Source: Lycocorax pyrrhopterus obiensis
Lineage: Eukaryota; Chordata; Aves; Passeriformes; Paradisaeidae
Reading direction: 5' to 3'
Assembly (NCBI GenBank): GCA_014706295.1
Contig: JACSVZ010000012.1
Span: 15,023,000-15,086,999 of the forward strand
Length of the DNA: 64,000 nucleotides
The notes beneath the pieces are model-generated. The model ran no database searches, was not told the DNA's origin, and worked only from the letters and a program-made list of their open reading frames with translations. Below are positions 1 through 12,900 of the stretch, piece after piece. Position 1 is the first letter of the stretch, and the number at the start of each line of letters is the position of its first letter. The position numbers were made by a program, and so were the translations under genes.

Positions 1-175
1 GGGGAGTTGATGTGTCGTTGTGTGGCCAGGATATGGATGTTTTGGAGGTGTGAAATGCAGCTGAGCATGGCACTGCTTGATGTGGAAAATGATCCCAAAG
101 TGGATGGGCCTGAGCATCTGTGCACAACTCCTCTGCTGTTAGGATGGTGAATTAAAAATGATGGGGCCCTTTAGA

Positions 176-560
176 TAGAATCATAGGATGGAAAAGCCCC
201 CTGAGGTCATCAATTCCAACTGTTTTCTCAGGATTCCCAGGCCCACCACTGACCCATGTCCCCAAGTGCCACACCCACACGGCTTTTAAATCCCCCCAGG
301 GATGGTGACCCCAGCACTGCCCTGGGCAGCTGTGCCAGGGCCTGACCACCCTTTCCATGAAGGACTTTCCCCAATATCCAATCTAAACCTCCCCTGGCAC
401 AGCTTGAGGCCGTTCCCTCCCCTCCTGTCCCTGTTCCCTGGGAGCAGAGCCCGACCCCCCCGGCTGCCCCCTCCTGTCAGGGAGTTGTGGAGACCCAGAA
501 GGTCCAGGCTGAGCCCCCCCAGCTGCTTCTCATCAGAGTTGTGCTCCAGACCCTTCACTA
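176..560 (-). mobile_element. CR1 LINE 3' fragment
   Basis: Read on the minus strand this gives the CR1 3' region. The characteristic parts are the stretch about refusing-edge repeats of the untranslated region, the 'CACTTGGGGACATGG' block and the terminal TTCTATGATTCT-like tail (here at 176–190 in complement). It is a 5'-truncated, diverged copy in a WDR90 intron. Confidence 0.85.
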
Positions 561-763
561 AATTTCACATCTTTTTAACACATTAAAACTGGTGCTGCTT
601 TGTTGGAGGCTGGAAAGGAAGGGCTGTGTTTTGGATTGTTTCCGTGGCACACTGGGCCTTGCTTGTGGTCTGTTTTAGGGTAAAGGAAGGGTTGGTTTGG
701 TTCAGTCAGCTCAAGGCTCTGCCAGCAATGTCATTTTCCTTGGATCTGCTGTTCAATAGTAGG

Positions 764-905
764 GAAGGGACCTTAAAACCCATCCACTTCCACCCCTGCC
801 ATGGGCAGGGCCACCTCCCACTAGCCCAGCCTGTTCCACACCCCATCCAACCTGGCCTTGAACACTTCCAGGGCTGGGGAAGAGCTCTGTGCCAGGGCTG
901 TGGGG
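764..905 (-). mobile_element. CR1 LINE 3' fragment
   Basis: This has the CR1 subfamily signature 'CCTGCCATGGGCAGGG' followed by 'CCTTGAACACTTCCAGGG', in minus orientation. Similarity fades at about 905, only about 40 bases before the acceptor of the WDR90 exon at 945. Confidence 0.8.
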
Positions 906-944
906 AGGTCCTGGAGCCGTGTCCCCCCTGTCTCGGTGCTGCAG

Positions 945-3900
945 GCGCTGTGGACGCGGGACAGCACAGCCGTGGTGTACCCCTGCCACGCCGTCATCGT
1001 CGCCCTGCTCCTCAAGACTGGCGAGCAGAGGTTCTTCCTTGGCCACACGGACAAGGTGAGTGTAACCCTTGCGAGCCCTGATGGCAGCGCTGTCCTTGCA
1101 GCCTGGTGCCAGCCCTGCTGGGATCCTGTGTCCCGGTGCTTCCCGCAGGTGTCAGTGCTGGCGTTCAGCGGGAGCAGCACCTTGCTGGCCTCGGCACAGG
1201 CCGGGCCCCGCGGCGTGGGGCGCCTCTGGGACTTCCCCACGGGAACCTGCCTCTGCCTCTTCAAAACCTACCTGCAGTCCCTCGTGTCCCTCAGGTGGGT
1301 GTGGGTGGGGGCAGGGGTGCGTTCAGCATTGCAGCACCGCAGCTCTTCCGTGCTATTCCCGCGTGATAAACCAGGGATGAATTACAGCTGCCTGTGTTTG
1401 TCAGCGAGACCTGCTGGCAGCTGGCCTGGATATGCTGCCAGCTCTCTCCTGAGCTTATCCCTTCAGGTCTTGCTGTCTCCCTATCCCCACAACTTGTCCC
1501 CTTTTATGCCCCGTGGGGATGAACTCGGGGTACAAGGAGCTGATTTTCACCAGGTCTCTCTTCTTGCAGCTTTTCCCACAGCGGAGCTGTTCTGTGTGGT
1601 GTCGGGAAGGACGTGCACGGCAAAACGGTGAGAGCTGACCCTGGGGCTGGGAGGTTTCCCTGAGAGAGCTGTTCTTCCAGATTCTGTAGTTATTTTCCAG
1701 GCAAACCTCTGCTCTGGGCTTTCCTAGACATGTTCTTGGGGGACATCCCTTTCTCATTAGCTGCCTAGAGAATGCTTGCCCTCTCCCTTATGCTTGTGGG
1801 TGCTCCTCAGCTGCAAGCAAACAAATCCTTTCGGCAGCAGCCGGAGAGACCTGCTGGGGTTGTGCTTTGGGGCTGTTCTATCCCTGGAGTGGTCCCAGCT
1901 AGGACCCAGGCAGGATGATGGGATTATGTCTTTATTTTAATAGCATTTAGGGCAAGATGTGAGGTGAAATCTTCCAGCTCCAGGCATCACTGTGGGAAGG
2001 GATACCGGGCACTGGAGCTGCCGCCCACCTTTGTAGCTGGGGATGACGCAGATGCCACGTGTAGCAGTCAAAAATAAACTTGTTCCATGGGACTGGGGGT
2101 TTGGTTTTGTCAGTGGAACTGTTTTTCATCCACTGTTTCCATCCTTTAGTGACGGCCATTGGCAATTAGCTGTGCCGTCACTAAGTGAAGGAAAAACCAC
2201 ACAGTGCTCCGTGCTTTTCCCAGCGTGTGGCAGCGTTCTGTGATCCGTGGGGGGAGGTGGGATCAGTGGGGTGAAGGCACAGTGGGAGAATGGGGGTGCT
2301 GGGGGAGCACCTCTCCCAGGGTGATGCCGCAGCCCATCCCAGCCTCTGAGGTGGTGCTGGGTTTGGTTTTGACACTGTTCTGGAATGCAGAGCATCCTCC
2401 TGCATTTCCTCAGGCATGTGCCCCTGTGCTTTAGGCAGAGGGTGTGACTTGTGCCCCTGGTGATGGGCACTGAGGGCACACAGACCTGCGCTGGAGCAGT
2501 GGACACGTGCTGCCTCCCGTTCCCTCAGCTCCTCTATCCCAGCAGGCAGAGTTCCCACTGCTCTGTGGATTCTCTTTCCAAGTCTGAGTCCTGTTGCCAG
2601 GCAGCCCTGGGATTTAGAACCTCTAATTATGGATTGCAGACAAGGATATTGCCATGAAGCTTTGCAAAGCTGTTGGACTGTCCTAAACCCTCTGTGCAAT
2701 GGGTTTTATTTCCCTGCTCCAGCTCTGTTATCAATACTTCGTGCCCAGCTCTGGAGCAGCTGCTGGATGAAAAGCTCTTCTGCTGCCAAGGTTCTGAGCA
2801 GCTCTCCCATCATATTTTCTTGCTTCAGATGGTGGTGGTGTGGAACACTGCTCAGGTGACCCATGGTGGAGGCGTGGCTGTGCTGGCCAAAGCACACACA
2901 GATGTGGACATCCAGGCCATGAAGATCGCTTTCTTTGATGATACCAGGTAGTGTGCCAAGAGAAGAAATCAAAGGTATTGATTCTTAGATATTGAGAAGG
3001 AATTGTTCCCTGGGAGGGTGGGGAGGCCCTGGCACAGGGTGCCCAGAGCAGCTGTGGCTGCCCCTGGATCTCTGGCAGTGTCCAAGGCCAGGTTGGACGG
3101 GGCTTGGAGCAGCCTGGGCTAGTGGAAGGTGTCCCTGCCCATGGCAGGGGGTGGAATGGGATGGGCTTGAAGGTCCCTTCACCCCAAACCACTTTTATTC
3201 CATAACTCTGGCATGGCTGGGGGGGAATTTTGGTGCTGCAGCCATCTGATTGCCAGTCCTGCTCTCAGTCCTCGCTGTCAGTAGCCCTTGGGACACTGCC
3301 CTTCCCCCAGGGGCCTGGGGAGCCCTGCCCTGGTGCTCAGGCCGTGTCTCCCGGGACAGGATGGCGTCGTGTGGCCGGGACAACATCAGGCTGTGGCGCG
3401 TGCGGAGCGGAGCCCTGCGCTCGTGTCCCGTCAGCCTGGGCGAGTACCACTCCCTGGACTTCACCGACCTGGCCTTCGAGGAGGGGCCCGGGCCCGAGCA
3501 GGAGCCGGAGGACCGCGCGCTGTAAGGGACTGTCACTGTCCCCTGGCAGCCTGGCAGGAGGGAGCTCTGCAGCTCTCCCTGCTTGGCATTCGCCTTCCCC
3601 CTCGCCCACGCTGCTTTGCTGGGACTCTCCCTCAACATACAGCTGCCTTCTGGAGCTGGGAGAGCCTCTCCCCACTCGGCACATGGCACCTCCCAGAAGG
3701 GATTTGGCTGCTTGCAGAACAGCCTCTTTCCTCTTGCCATGCTGCTGTTCTGCCATATTTAGTGACTGTCTCCCCACCTGAAGCTCTCTGTTGGGTTCCT
3801 GGGGCAGCAGGAGGAGCCTGGTACACATCCTCTTGCATACAGACACACACTTCGTTGTTTTATTTTAATCATCAAAGCCAGACCTTTGTTGCCATCACAT

Positions 3901-6900
3901 ACAGTCCCACAAAGGCAGAGCTGTCAGCTCAGCTGGCCTGTGGCAGAGGGAGGCTCCTTCCTGGAGTTTATGGCAAGCTTTCAGCTCTTTTGCTAATTTC
4001 TGTTCCAAAGGGTCAGGAAACCAAATTGGAAGCTCTGACTTCCTTGGATATGTGTGGGGTAGCACATGGAACACTTGGACACCTTGTTGACCTCTTTTAT
4101 TACTGTGAGCCAGGATAGCTTTACACAAACCAGTTGAACAGGTAAACCAGGCTGGTTTTTTACTAAAAGCAAGTCTCTCTCCTGTCTTGTTTTGTTTTTT
4201 CACAGCTTTGTGTGCAGCAGGAGTGGCCACGTGCTGGAGGTGGACTACAAGAACGTCTGTGTGCGGAGTGCACGACGCCTGCTGCCTGCACAGCCCCGGG
4301 GGGACGGGCAGGAGCAGGCAGGGAGCAGCTCAGGTGGGAGCAGGCAGGAACAGCTCAGGTGGGAGCGGGAGCAGGCAGGGAACAGCTCAGGTGAGAGCAC
4401 CTGCAGGCAGGGAACAGCTCAGGTGGGAGCAGGGCAGGGAATAGCTCAGGTGGAGCAGGAGCAGGGAACAGCTCAGATGGGAGCAGGAGCAGGCAGGGAA
4501 TGGCTCAGATGGGAGCAGGAGCAGGCAGGGAACAGCTCAGGTGGGAGCAGGAGCAGGCAGGGAACGGCTCAGGTGGGAGCAGGAGCAGGGCAGGGAACAG
4601 CTCAGGTGGAGCAGGAACAGGGAACAGCTCAGGTGGAGCAGGGCAGGGAACAGCTCAGGTGGGAGCAGGAGCAGGGCAGGGAACAGCTCAGGTGGGAGCA
4701 GGAGCAGGCAGGGAACAGCTCAGGTGGGAGCAGGGCAGGGAATGACTCAGGTGGAGCAGGAGCAGGGAACAGCTCAGGTGGGAGCAGGAGCAGGCAGAGA
4801 ACAGCTCAGGTGGAGCAGGAGCAGGCAGGGAACGGCTCAGGTGGAGCAGGAGCAGGGAACAGCTCAGATGGGAGCAGGAGCAGGCAGGGAACGGCTCAGG
4901 TGGAGCAGGAGCAGGGAGCAGCTCAGGTGGAGCAGGAACAGGGAACAGCTCGGGTGGGAGCAGGCAGGGAACAGCTCAGGTGGAGCAGGAACAGGGAACA
5001 GCTCAGGTGGAGCAGGAACAGGCAGGGAACAGCTCAGATGGGAGCAGGAGCAGGCAGGGAATGGCTCAGGTGGGAGCAGGAGCAGGCAGGGACGGGGGAA
5101 AACCAACCAGGGACCACCTCCACCACCATCGGGGTCAGAAATCAGCTCTCTGCTCAAACCAACCAGCTCTTTTACCTACTGCTGAAGGATTATTTTGGGG
5201 TTGATTAGATCATTGCTCTTTGCCTCTTAAGGACTGCAAATAATCTTCTTTAGTACAGCAAAGTATCGTTTTAAGAAAGATTTGAGCATTTTAAATGCTG
5301 ATTGCACTTTCAGAGAAACACTACTTTTAGAAACATGAAACAAGGTCTTCATTTGCTGATGGGAGGCTTAATGGAGAGATGGAAAAAGAACTAAGACCAA
5401 GGAAAAAGATGAATTTGGGGATTTTTTCATTATTCAGCTGGTGTGCAGAGCATTTGGGGAATCTTTGTTGCTGTACATTAAGTAGACCAACTTCCAGCTC
5501 TTCCATTAACTTGAACAGCGGGAAGAATTCACTTTCAAGTGTGATTGCTCTGATATCTTAAAACTTAGTGCATAGTTTGCTTTGGCAAATTGAGCTAATT
5601 AATCTATAATGTGGCCCTTGAGGGGTGTGTAACTGCAGTTCTCACTTCACGGGCAAGAAAGGGCCCGAGGGGAGATGAAATGAAGTCCTTGGTGCCTCCT
5701 GGCTCTGACTTATGGCCTTTATACCTGAATTTAGGTTGGATATTGGGGGAAATTTCTTCACAGAAAGTGTGATAAGGCATTGGAACAAGCTGCCCATTCT
5801 ATCCCTGTAAAATGTTCAAAAAACCTGTGGATGTGGCACTTGGGGACATGGGCTGGTGGTGGGATAATGGTTGCACTCAATGGGGTTTTCCAACCTTAAT
5901 GATTCTATGAATCAAAAACTGTCAGTTTGTGGATCTGTATCTCCCTTCTGCAGAGAGGATTTGGGACATGGAAATGAAAGGGTTTGTACCTCGGGCACTT
6001 AACCTGGGATATCCTTTGCTACAGGGTCCTGTCTGAGGCAAAAATACGGCAGTGGTAGGAATTTTCTGTGCCTGGCAAGAGTTTCACAGTGGTAAAGAGG
6101 AGTTTTGAGCCCTGAGAAGGGCTGGCCGAGACCCTTCAGCCTGTTCTGTCAGTCACTGTGGGATGCCTGCCTCCTCCTCAGGCTCCAGCTGGGTGTGGGT
6201 GGACTACCAGACTCAGCTCTGCAATGGGCCCCCTCTCAGGTTGAGTTTTCTTGTTCCATCTGTATGAGGAGGTGTTGTTTTTTGGGTTTCCAGGCCCTGG
6301 GATCGCTATAAACAGTATCAGCATGTCCTTGACCTTCTGTGCCACGGGATCGGAGGACGGCTACGTGAGGCTGTGGCCACTGGACTTCTCAGCTGCTGTC
6401 TTAGAGGCAGGTGGGTAGAGGTGGGAGTGGTGCTTCCGAGCTCCACATCTCCTGCTGCGGATCCAGAGCTCCACTGCCACGGCTCCAACAGCAATCCTCA
6501 TCAGTGAGGACATGTGTTATGTGTGCTGTCTCCAGGGCTGACTGCCTTGGAAGTCTCCAGTGGCAATTATTCATGTTTATTCTTGTAGCTCATAGGAGAA
6601 AGGCAGGATCTCCTGGGAGAGAACAGTCTTTCCATCTTGATTTCTGTGCCCTTGTAGCCATGGCTCGTCTGTCTGTGAAAAATTAGGGGAGAAGTCGAGC
6701 AGTTCTTGATTGTTTTGATTGTTTTTGAAAGAACCACCATTACAGCAGAGCCCAGGGACGTTAGGAAGGGCAGAGACTGATCTCTAATCTGTCACTAAAC
6801 TCACACCTGCAAGTGTTCAGTCTCCAGGTCGTGGGCTGCTCATTCCCGGGGGCGTTGCTTTCCTAAACGTGGATCTGTAGCTGTATTCCAGCTCCTCCTT

Positions 6901-9900
6901 TCCCAGAGGATTTGTTGACTCCTGTGTCTTCCCCCAGAGCATGAGGCTCCAGTGAGTTCTGTCTGCATCAGCCCAGACAGCCACAAAGTCCTGTCCACGA
7001 CAGCTACTGGGAATCTGGGCTACCTGGATATCCAGGCCCGGGACTACAACACCCTGATGCGCTCTCACAAGGACTCTGTGCTGGGATTCTCGGTGGAGGG
7101 GAGGTGGAAGCTGATAGCAACAGTGTCCCAGGACAACACCATCCGAGTGTGGGACCTCACCTCCATGCAGCAGGTGCGTGAGACAAGAGGCAGGAGCTTT
7201 CTCATGTTTGTTAAGAGTCTCCCTGGTCTCTGTTTGGTCCAATTGTCAAAGCCCCACAGTTCAAGAGCCCTCCCTGAAGCATGAGAGGTACCGTGGGCAA
7301 GAGACCCTCTGCAAATACAGAGTTCTGAGGTGTTGTTAGACAAAACTATTTCCTTTTCCTCCATCTTTTGAGTATTACTTTTTAGCACAAACCATAACAC
7401 CCACGGGCTTTACCTAAATGCCCAAAGACCCAGGATTTCACTGGGCTTTGGATCCATGCAGGCAGGAGCAGCGACGTGCTCATGGTGCAGATGTGAGGCT
7501 GCCCAGTTGTTGGGTCCAGCTGCAGCTCCAGTTCTCTCCAGCTTCATGCCCGTGCTGTCTCTTCCCTGCAGCTCTATGACTTTTCAGCTGCAGAGGAAAC
7601 TCCGTGTACCGTGGCCTTCCACCCCTCCTGGAAGATCCTGGCCTGTGGCTTCGACAGCGGGGTGGTGCGGACCTTCAGCCTGGCTGCCTCTGACCTCCTG
7701 CTGGAGCACAAGTGAGTGAAGTGGGAGCTGCACTGGGTCCAACTGGGTGTCCTGGTGATGAGACAGAACCACAGTGATAATCATGGAGCTCGACAAGCCT
7801 CAGGTCCCAGCTGGGTGGGTTTTGGGCAGATCCCGCTGTGCCGAGGCTCCGGGTGGTGAAAGCCGGAGCTGTGAAAGCCATGAGGGCTTTGTTTGTGACT
7901 TGCCAGTGGAGGGCAGTAGGAAAGAGCTTGTCCTAGAGAGCAGCTGGGCAGGGAGCCCTTGTGAGCCCCAGTGTGGGATTTGGAGGATGCTCCAAAGGCA
8001 GAGGGAGCAGGTTCCATCCAGGCTGGAGCGCTGCACTTGTTGCTCGGTTTTCCGACGAGTTGGAGTGTTGGTTGTCCTGGGATGCTACAGGGGTGAGCAC
8101 AGTGGGGCCCTGCTCTGTTCCTGGGTAATTTATTCTCTGGGTTCTTTACCGTGTTACACTCAACATCACCACTGTTCCCTCTGTCTGTGGTTCCTTTTTC
8201 TCCTCCCTTTTCCCACGTTTTCTGTCCTCTTTCAGGCAGCACCGCACCGCGATCGCCGGGCTGACCTTCTCTCCAGATGGCAATTTGATGTTCAGCTCCT
8301 GCTTGCAGGGAACTCTGGCTCTGTACAGCTTTGTGGCACGGAAAACCCAAGTCCTGAGAGTCCTGGGTAAGACTCTGGGGTTGGGGTTGCCTTTCTTCTT
8401 TTTTTTTGTTAGCACAGACCAGAGCCAGCCCAAACTCGGCCTGCTTGGAGAGATATTTCCCAATGAACCTTCTGAGCTTTGTCATTTCCCCCTGCCCTGG
8501 GCACTGCTGAGGCACCTCCACTCCTGGGGGCAGTTCTGGGCCCCTCACAAGACAGACACTGAGGGGCTGGAGCGGGTGCAGGGAAGGGAACGGAGCTGGG
8601 GAAGGGGCTGGAGCACCAGGAGCAGCTGAGGGAGCTGGGAAAGGGGCTCAGCCTGGAGAAAAGGAGGCTCAGGGGGGACCTTGTGGCTCTGCACAACTCC
8701 CTGACAGGAGGGGGCAGCCGGGGGGGGTCGGGCTGTGCTCCCAGGGAACAGGACAAGGGGAAATGGCCTCAAGCTGTGCCAGGGGTGGATATTGGGAAAA
8801 TTTCTTCGTGGAAAGGGTGGTCAGGCACTGGCACAGCTGCCCAGGGCAATGCTGGGGTCACCATCCCTGCAGGGATTCAAAAGATAAGTTCATGTGGCAC
8901 CTTGGGGACATGTTTTAGTGGACTTGATGATCTTGGAGGGCTTTTCCAACCTTAATGATTCTGTGATTTCTGTTTGTACCTTCTGTGTGAGCAAACCCCA
9001 GTGACTGCCAGCACTTCCCTACCTGTCCTGCTTCAAACCTCTCATCCTGCTGGTGTGATGATTTCATGAAGGTGCTGGAGTCACAGAGATTTATTCATGC
9101 CCAAGCCCTGACTCTTTCCATTCTGTGCATGTACAATTTAATTTGTTTAAAGTGGATTGTTGCCCTAATCCTGCCTGCAGCAGAGCTGCTCCATGCTGGT
9201 GAATGGAGCTGGTGAAGAGCTGGAGGCAGAGCACGGGCAAGGCAGTTTGGAAAAATTAGTGTCACATTTAATGTACACTTTGGGAATGAGTTGTGACAGC
9301 ACAGGCTTGGGCAGGGAAAGGGAACTCTGATTTTTATACAGTGCAATATTGCACAAAGAGGAGGAACCTGCCTCAGGAAACGTGTAGGAGAAGGAATAGG
9401 GGCTTGGAGAGATCAGGAAATTTGTCCAAAATCACCCAAGTTTGGTGTCAGTGCTGCAGCTGGACCTTCACCTGGTGACTCTGCTCTGAAACTGTGTTTG
9501 CTGCCTGGTCACGTTCCAGGGACAGGACAGTGGAATTATGGTTGTGAAATAAATACAGAGAATTGCTGTAATTTCTGTGATTTTTAGACCTCTGGGTCTC
9601 TCTGCCCTCTGGACTGACATCAGTGTGGTGGTGTTCAGCACTGACCTCCTTCTGCTCCGGGTTCAGACACCCAGGCTGCAGCTGAGATCTCACAGAGCTC
9701 CTCGTCACAGCCTCTTGTAACCTTAAAAAATAAGCCCTAACATCAGTTTTATTCCTTTGACTTTGTTCTGATCTCCTTGAAAACACTGCATGTTCACTCA
9801 GGCAACAAGCTGTATATCTCAACCTTGGTTTTGAGGTGGTTCACTGCACGCTCTGGGTGTGCAAGTAAAATTTGTAGCATCTCCCACAGTACAGGCTGCT

Positions 9901-12900
9901 TTTTTCTCAGGCTCAGAGGCAGGAGAAGCTGCAGCTGCTGCTCAGCAGCACCATCAGAGTGGGCTTTGCTCCTCCTCACTCTCTTCTGTGTCCCCCAGGC
10001 AATGTGGTGGCCCGGGATGCCGGGATCGGCGTGGACACTCTGGTGGTCAGTGGGGACAGTCGCCTGCTGGCCTTCGTGGGGCCCTCCAAGTACGTCGTGA
10101 CAGTGATGGAGGCCTGCTCACTCGATGAGGTACCCAGCACACTCCCCTCGCTCCTGGGGACATCCTGGAGATTCCAGAGGCTGCATCCGGGGAGGTGGAT
10201 CAGGGAGAGGGGCACCAGCCCCACGTGACCTTCCTGTTTTCCCTTCCATGAGACAGAAATAAGACTCAAGGTTTCTTCTCCTCTGGCTTCACTCCCCTCT
10301 AGAAGGAGAATTTGGAGAGGTGCTGTGGAGACTGTCAGCTCTCACCTCTCTCTGTGAGCTGCTCTCCTGGGCATTGCCTGGACCTGCAGCTCCTCATTAA
10401 GTGGGAAGGGAAGGGTCCAGGGGACTCCATAGACTCGTGTTAGGAGCACGGGAGCAATCCTGAGGCTCCTGCAGCGTTTGTTCAGTGGCTCCTTGTTCCA
10501 CAGCTGCTGAGGGTGGACATCAGCACCCTCGACTTGCACAGCACCGTCTTGGACTCTGCAGTGAAGGTCTGCTTTGGTCCTGTGCCTCAAGGCGAGCTCC
10601 TGGTAGCCACTTCTTCCAGTAAAATCCTTGTGCTTGATGCGAAAACCGGACGATTGGTGCGAGAGGTAGGACACTGAAATTCATCCACGAGGTCTCCTGT
10701 GGGGGCTGGGCACTTCATGTCTCTGTGGGAGGTTAAATGAGAGAAAAACTCCTCCTGGAGCTCACAGGCTTCAAAGAAACACAAGTGGGAAGCCTGCAGC
10801 TATCCCAGTGTGCTCATGCTCAGGGTGAGCCTGAGCTTGTCCTTGTTTTCCACGCTGTCACACTGCTGTTCTCTTGCTGAAGTGTAAATAAGGACATGAA
10901 CCAGCTCAGCTAAGGCTGCTGGTGCCATTTCTTGTCCTCAGGTGTCCCCTGTGCACAAGCTGACCTGCTCCTCCCTGGCGCTGAGCAGGGATGGCCAGTA
11001 CCTGCTCACTGCTGGTGACAAGGTCATCAAAGTGTGGGACTATCGGATGCGCCTCAACATCAACTTCCAGGTACTGCCCACACAGGGGGGGAAGGGGGTG
11101 GTGTTCATTGCTGAATCCCTGGAGAAGAGAGCAGCAAATGGGCTCTGTGTGACTTGGCCCAGTGTCCCCAGTCCCAGTTTGCCCAGCAGAGGAACGCAGC
11201 CTTGTTCCCATATCGTAACAACGCCTGGCAGCGGGCACAGGCTGGGGCTGCCAGAGCACCCCAGTGTGACCCTCTGCAAAGGACAGAGGTAGGTGGTAGC
11301 TCTGTGTTAGGGACAGGGCCACATGGACAGGAAAATGGTTCACCCAGGGCTTCAGAAGCAGGCTAAGACTTTGGACTCTTCAGCTTTTGCTTCCTTTCCC
11401 GAATGAGTGTGTTGGAGGTCGGCCCCAGGTTGATCAGCCCTTAGGTGTGAGCACTGTAGGTGTGACAGATCCTCTTCTGGACCTTCTGCTGACCCTGACT
11501 GTGCAGGGCAGGGAGTGGAGTAACCCATCTTGAGAGGACAGGTGCTGGTGGGGGATTCAAGGCGTGCTCTCTCCCAGGTGTTCATCGGCCACTCGGAGCC
11601 CGTGCGCCAGGTCGCCTTCACCCCAGACCAACAGCACGTCATCAGCGTTGGGGATGCCATCTTCCTCTGGGACTTCCTAGCCCCACCTCCAGTCAGGTCA
11701 TCCCCAGCCAGGTAATGGTGCTGGGCAGTGCCTTCCCTGTGTCCCCTTTCCCTGCCCCATCCCTGTGTGACTCCAATCTCCTCCCCTTCCCAGGGCTCCT
11801 TCCCCCGCGTCCACTCTGCCGCTGAGGTCAGGTGAGTTTGCCTCTTCCCACAAGTTGTGCTGGCAGCTTTTCCGGAGGGTAGGGATTTGGGGGGATGGTT
11901 CCTTCCCTGAGGGAGTCATGGTAGTGGGGGACAAACCAGCTAATTAGCCCGGAAGGACAATCTTAAATTAATTGGCACCTCTCAGTCTGCCTAGGTGGGG
12001 ATGTTCTGAGCAGAGCCACTCTGGGCTTTCTGGTAGGTTTTCAACTTTTGCCTTCTGTCTTTCTCTGCCTTCATCTCCTCTATTTGCTTTCTCCCTCATT
12101 GTCCTTCTCTCTCTGTCCCTCTCTTTCTTAAAAGACAGAGAAGTGGCTTCTATGGAAGCTGGAAAACTGAGCTGGGAGGTGTCACCGTCCAGGAGGATGA
12201 GAGGAGCATGGGGTGAAGGAAGTGACACCAAGCCTTTTCCTTTTCCTTTCCCAGACAGCAGCTCTGAGAAGCCCAGGGATGTCTCTGAGACCCCTCGGCA
12301 GACAGTGCCTCTTCCATTACTGTCCACCCCGCCGTGTTTGGATATCAGCTCTGTCCACCAGGCAGGATTTCAAAGTAAGAGGAGCTGCTTGCAGGAAAGG
12401 GGAAAATTAACCTCATTTTAGGAAAAACTTGCCCAGTTCAGCAGCATCCTTGGAGCCATCCCTACCTGTGATCCCTTCTGGCAGACTGACAGACCAGTCT
12501 GCAATTCCCTCCCCTAAGCTGGGCAGGGCCCCGAGGTGCTGGGGTTCAGCACCCCTTTGTGCTCTGCTCTCCTCCACACACTGAGCTGCTGGCACAGCTT
12601 CTCTGACTGAGCTAAACACCTCGTTGGCCATTCCTAATAGGAATTGTCTGCTCTGCCCTCCACCCTAACAGCTGCACTGTTCCGCAGAGCAGGGGAATGA
12701 CGCTGCCAGCAGTCAAGGGGTCAGGCACACATGAAGTGGTCCTGAAGGACATGGATGGCTCCATCTTCCCACTGATTTTTCTCTCCAGGTATTTTCTCTG
12801 AGTCGGACAAGGAGGAGGAAGAAGATCTGCCAGGCAGCAGCAGGATGGTGGCAAACAGGCACAAAGATGCCTCAGTCCTTGTGGTGGAATCAGACGGGAG

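Larger units (their letters stand above)
1..944 (+). other. WDR90: WDR90 intron sequence (no exon recognised)
   Basis: I recognise no coding exon before the one that starts at 945. The stretch holds two CR1 fragments in minus orientation (176–560 and 764–905) and ordinary unique sequence between them. It is taken as intron because the exon at 945 begins in mid-protein after a canonical acceptor. The N-terminal part of WDR90, including its CFA20/DUF667 tubulin-binding domain, must lie upstream of the window. Confidence 0.6.

Noticed and set aside
4192..5208. The WDR90 array as a separate repeat-protein gene
   Set aside because: The first part is WDR90 exon 4206–4333, and the rest is the minisatellite. 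No start codon, splice or family evidence supports an independent gene.
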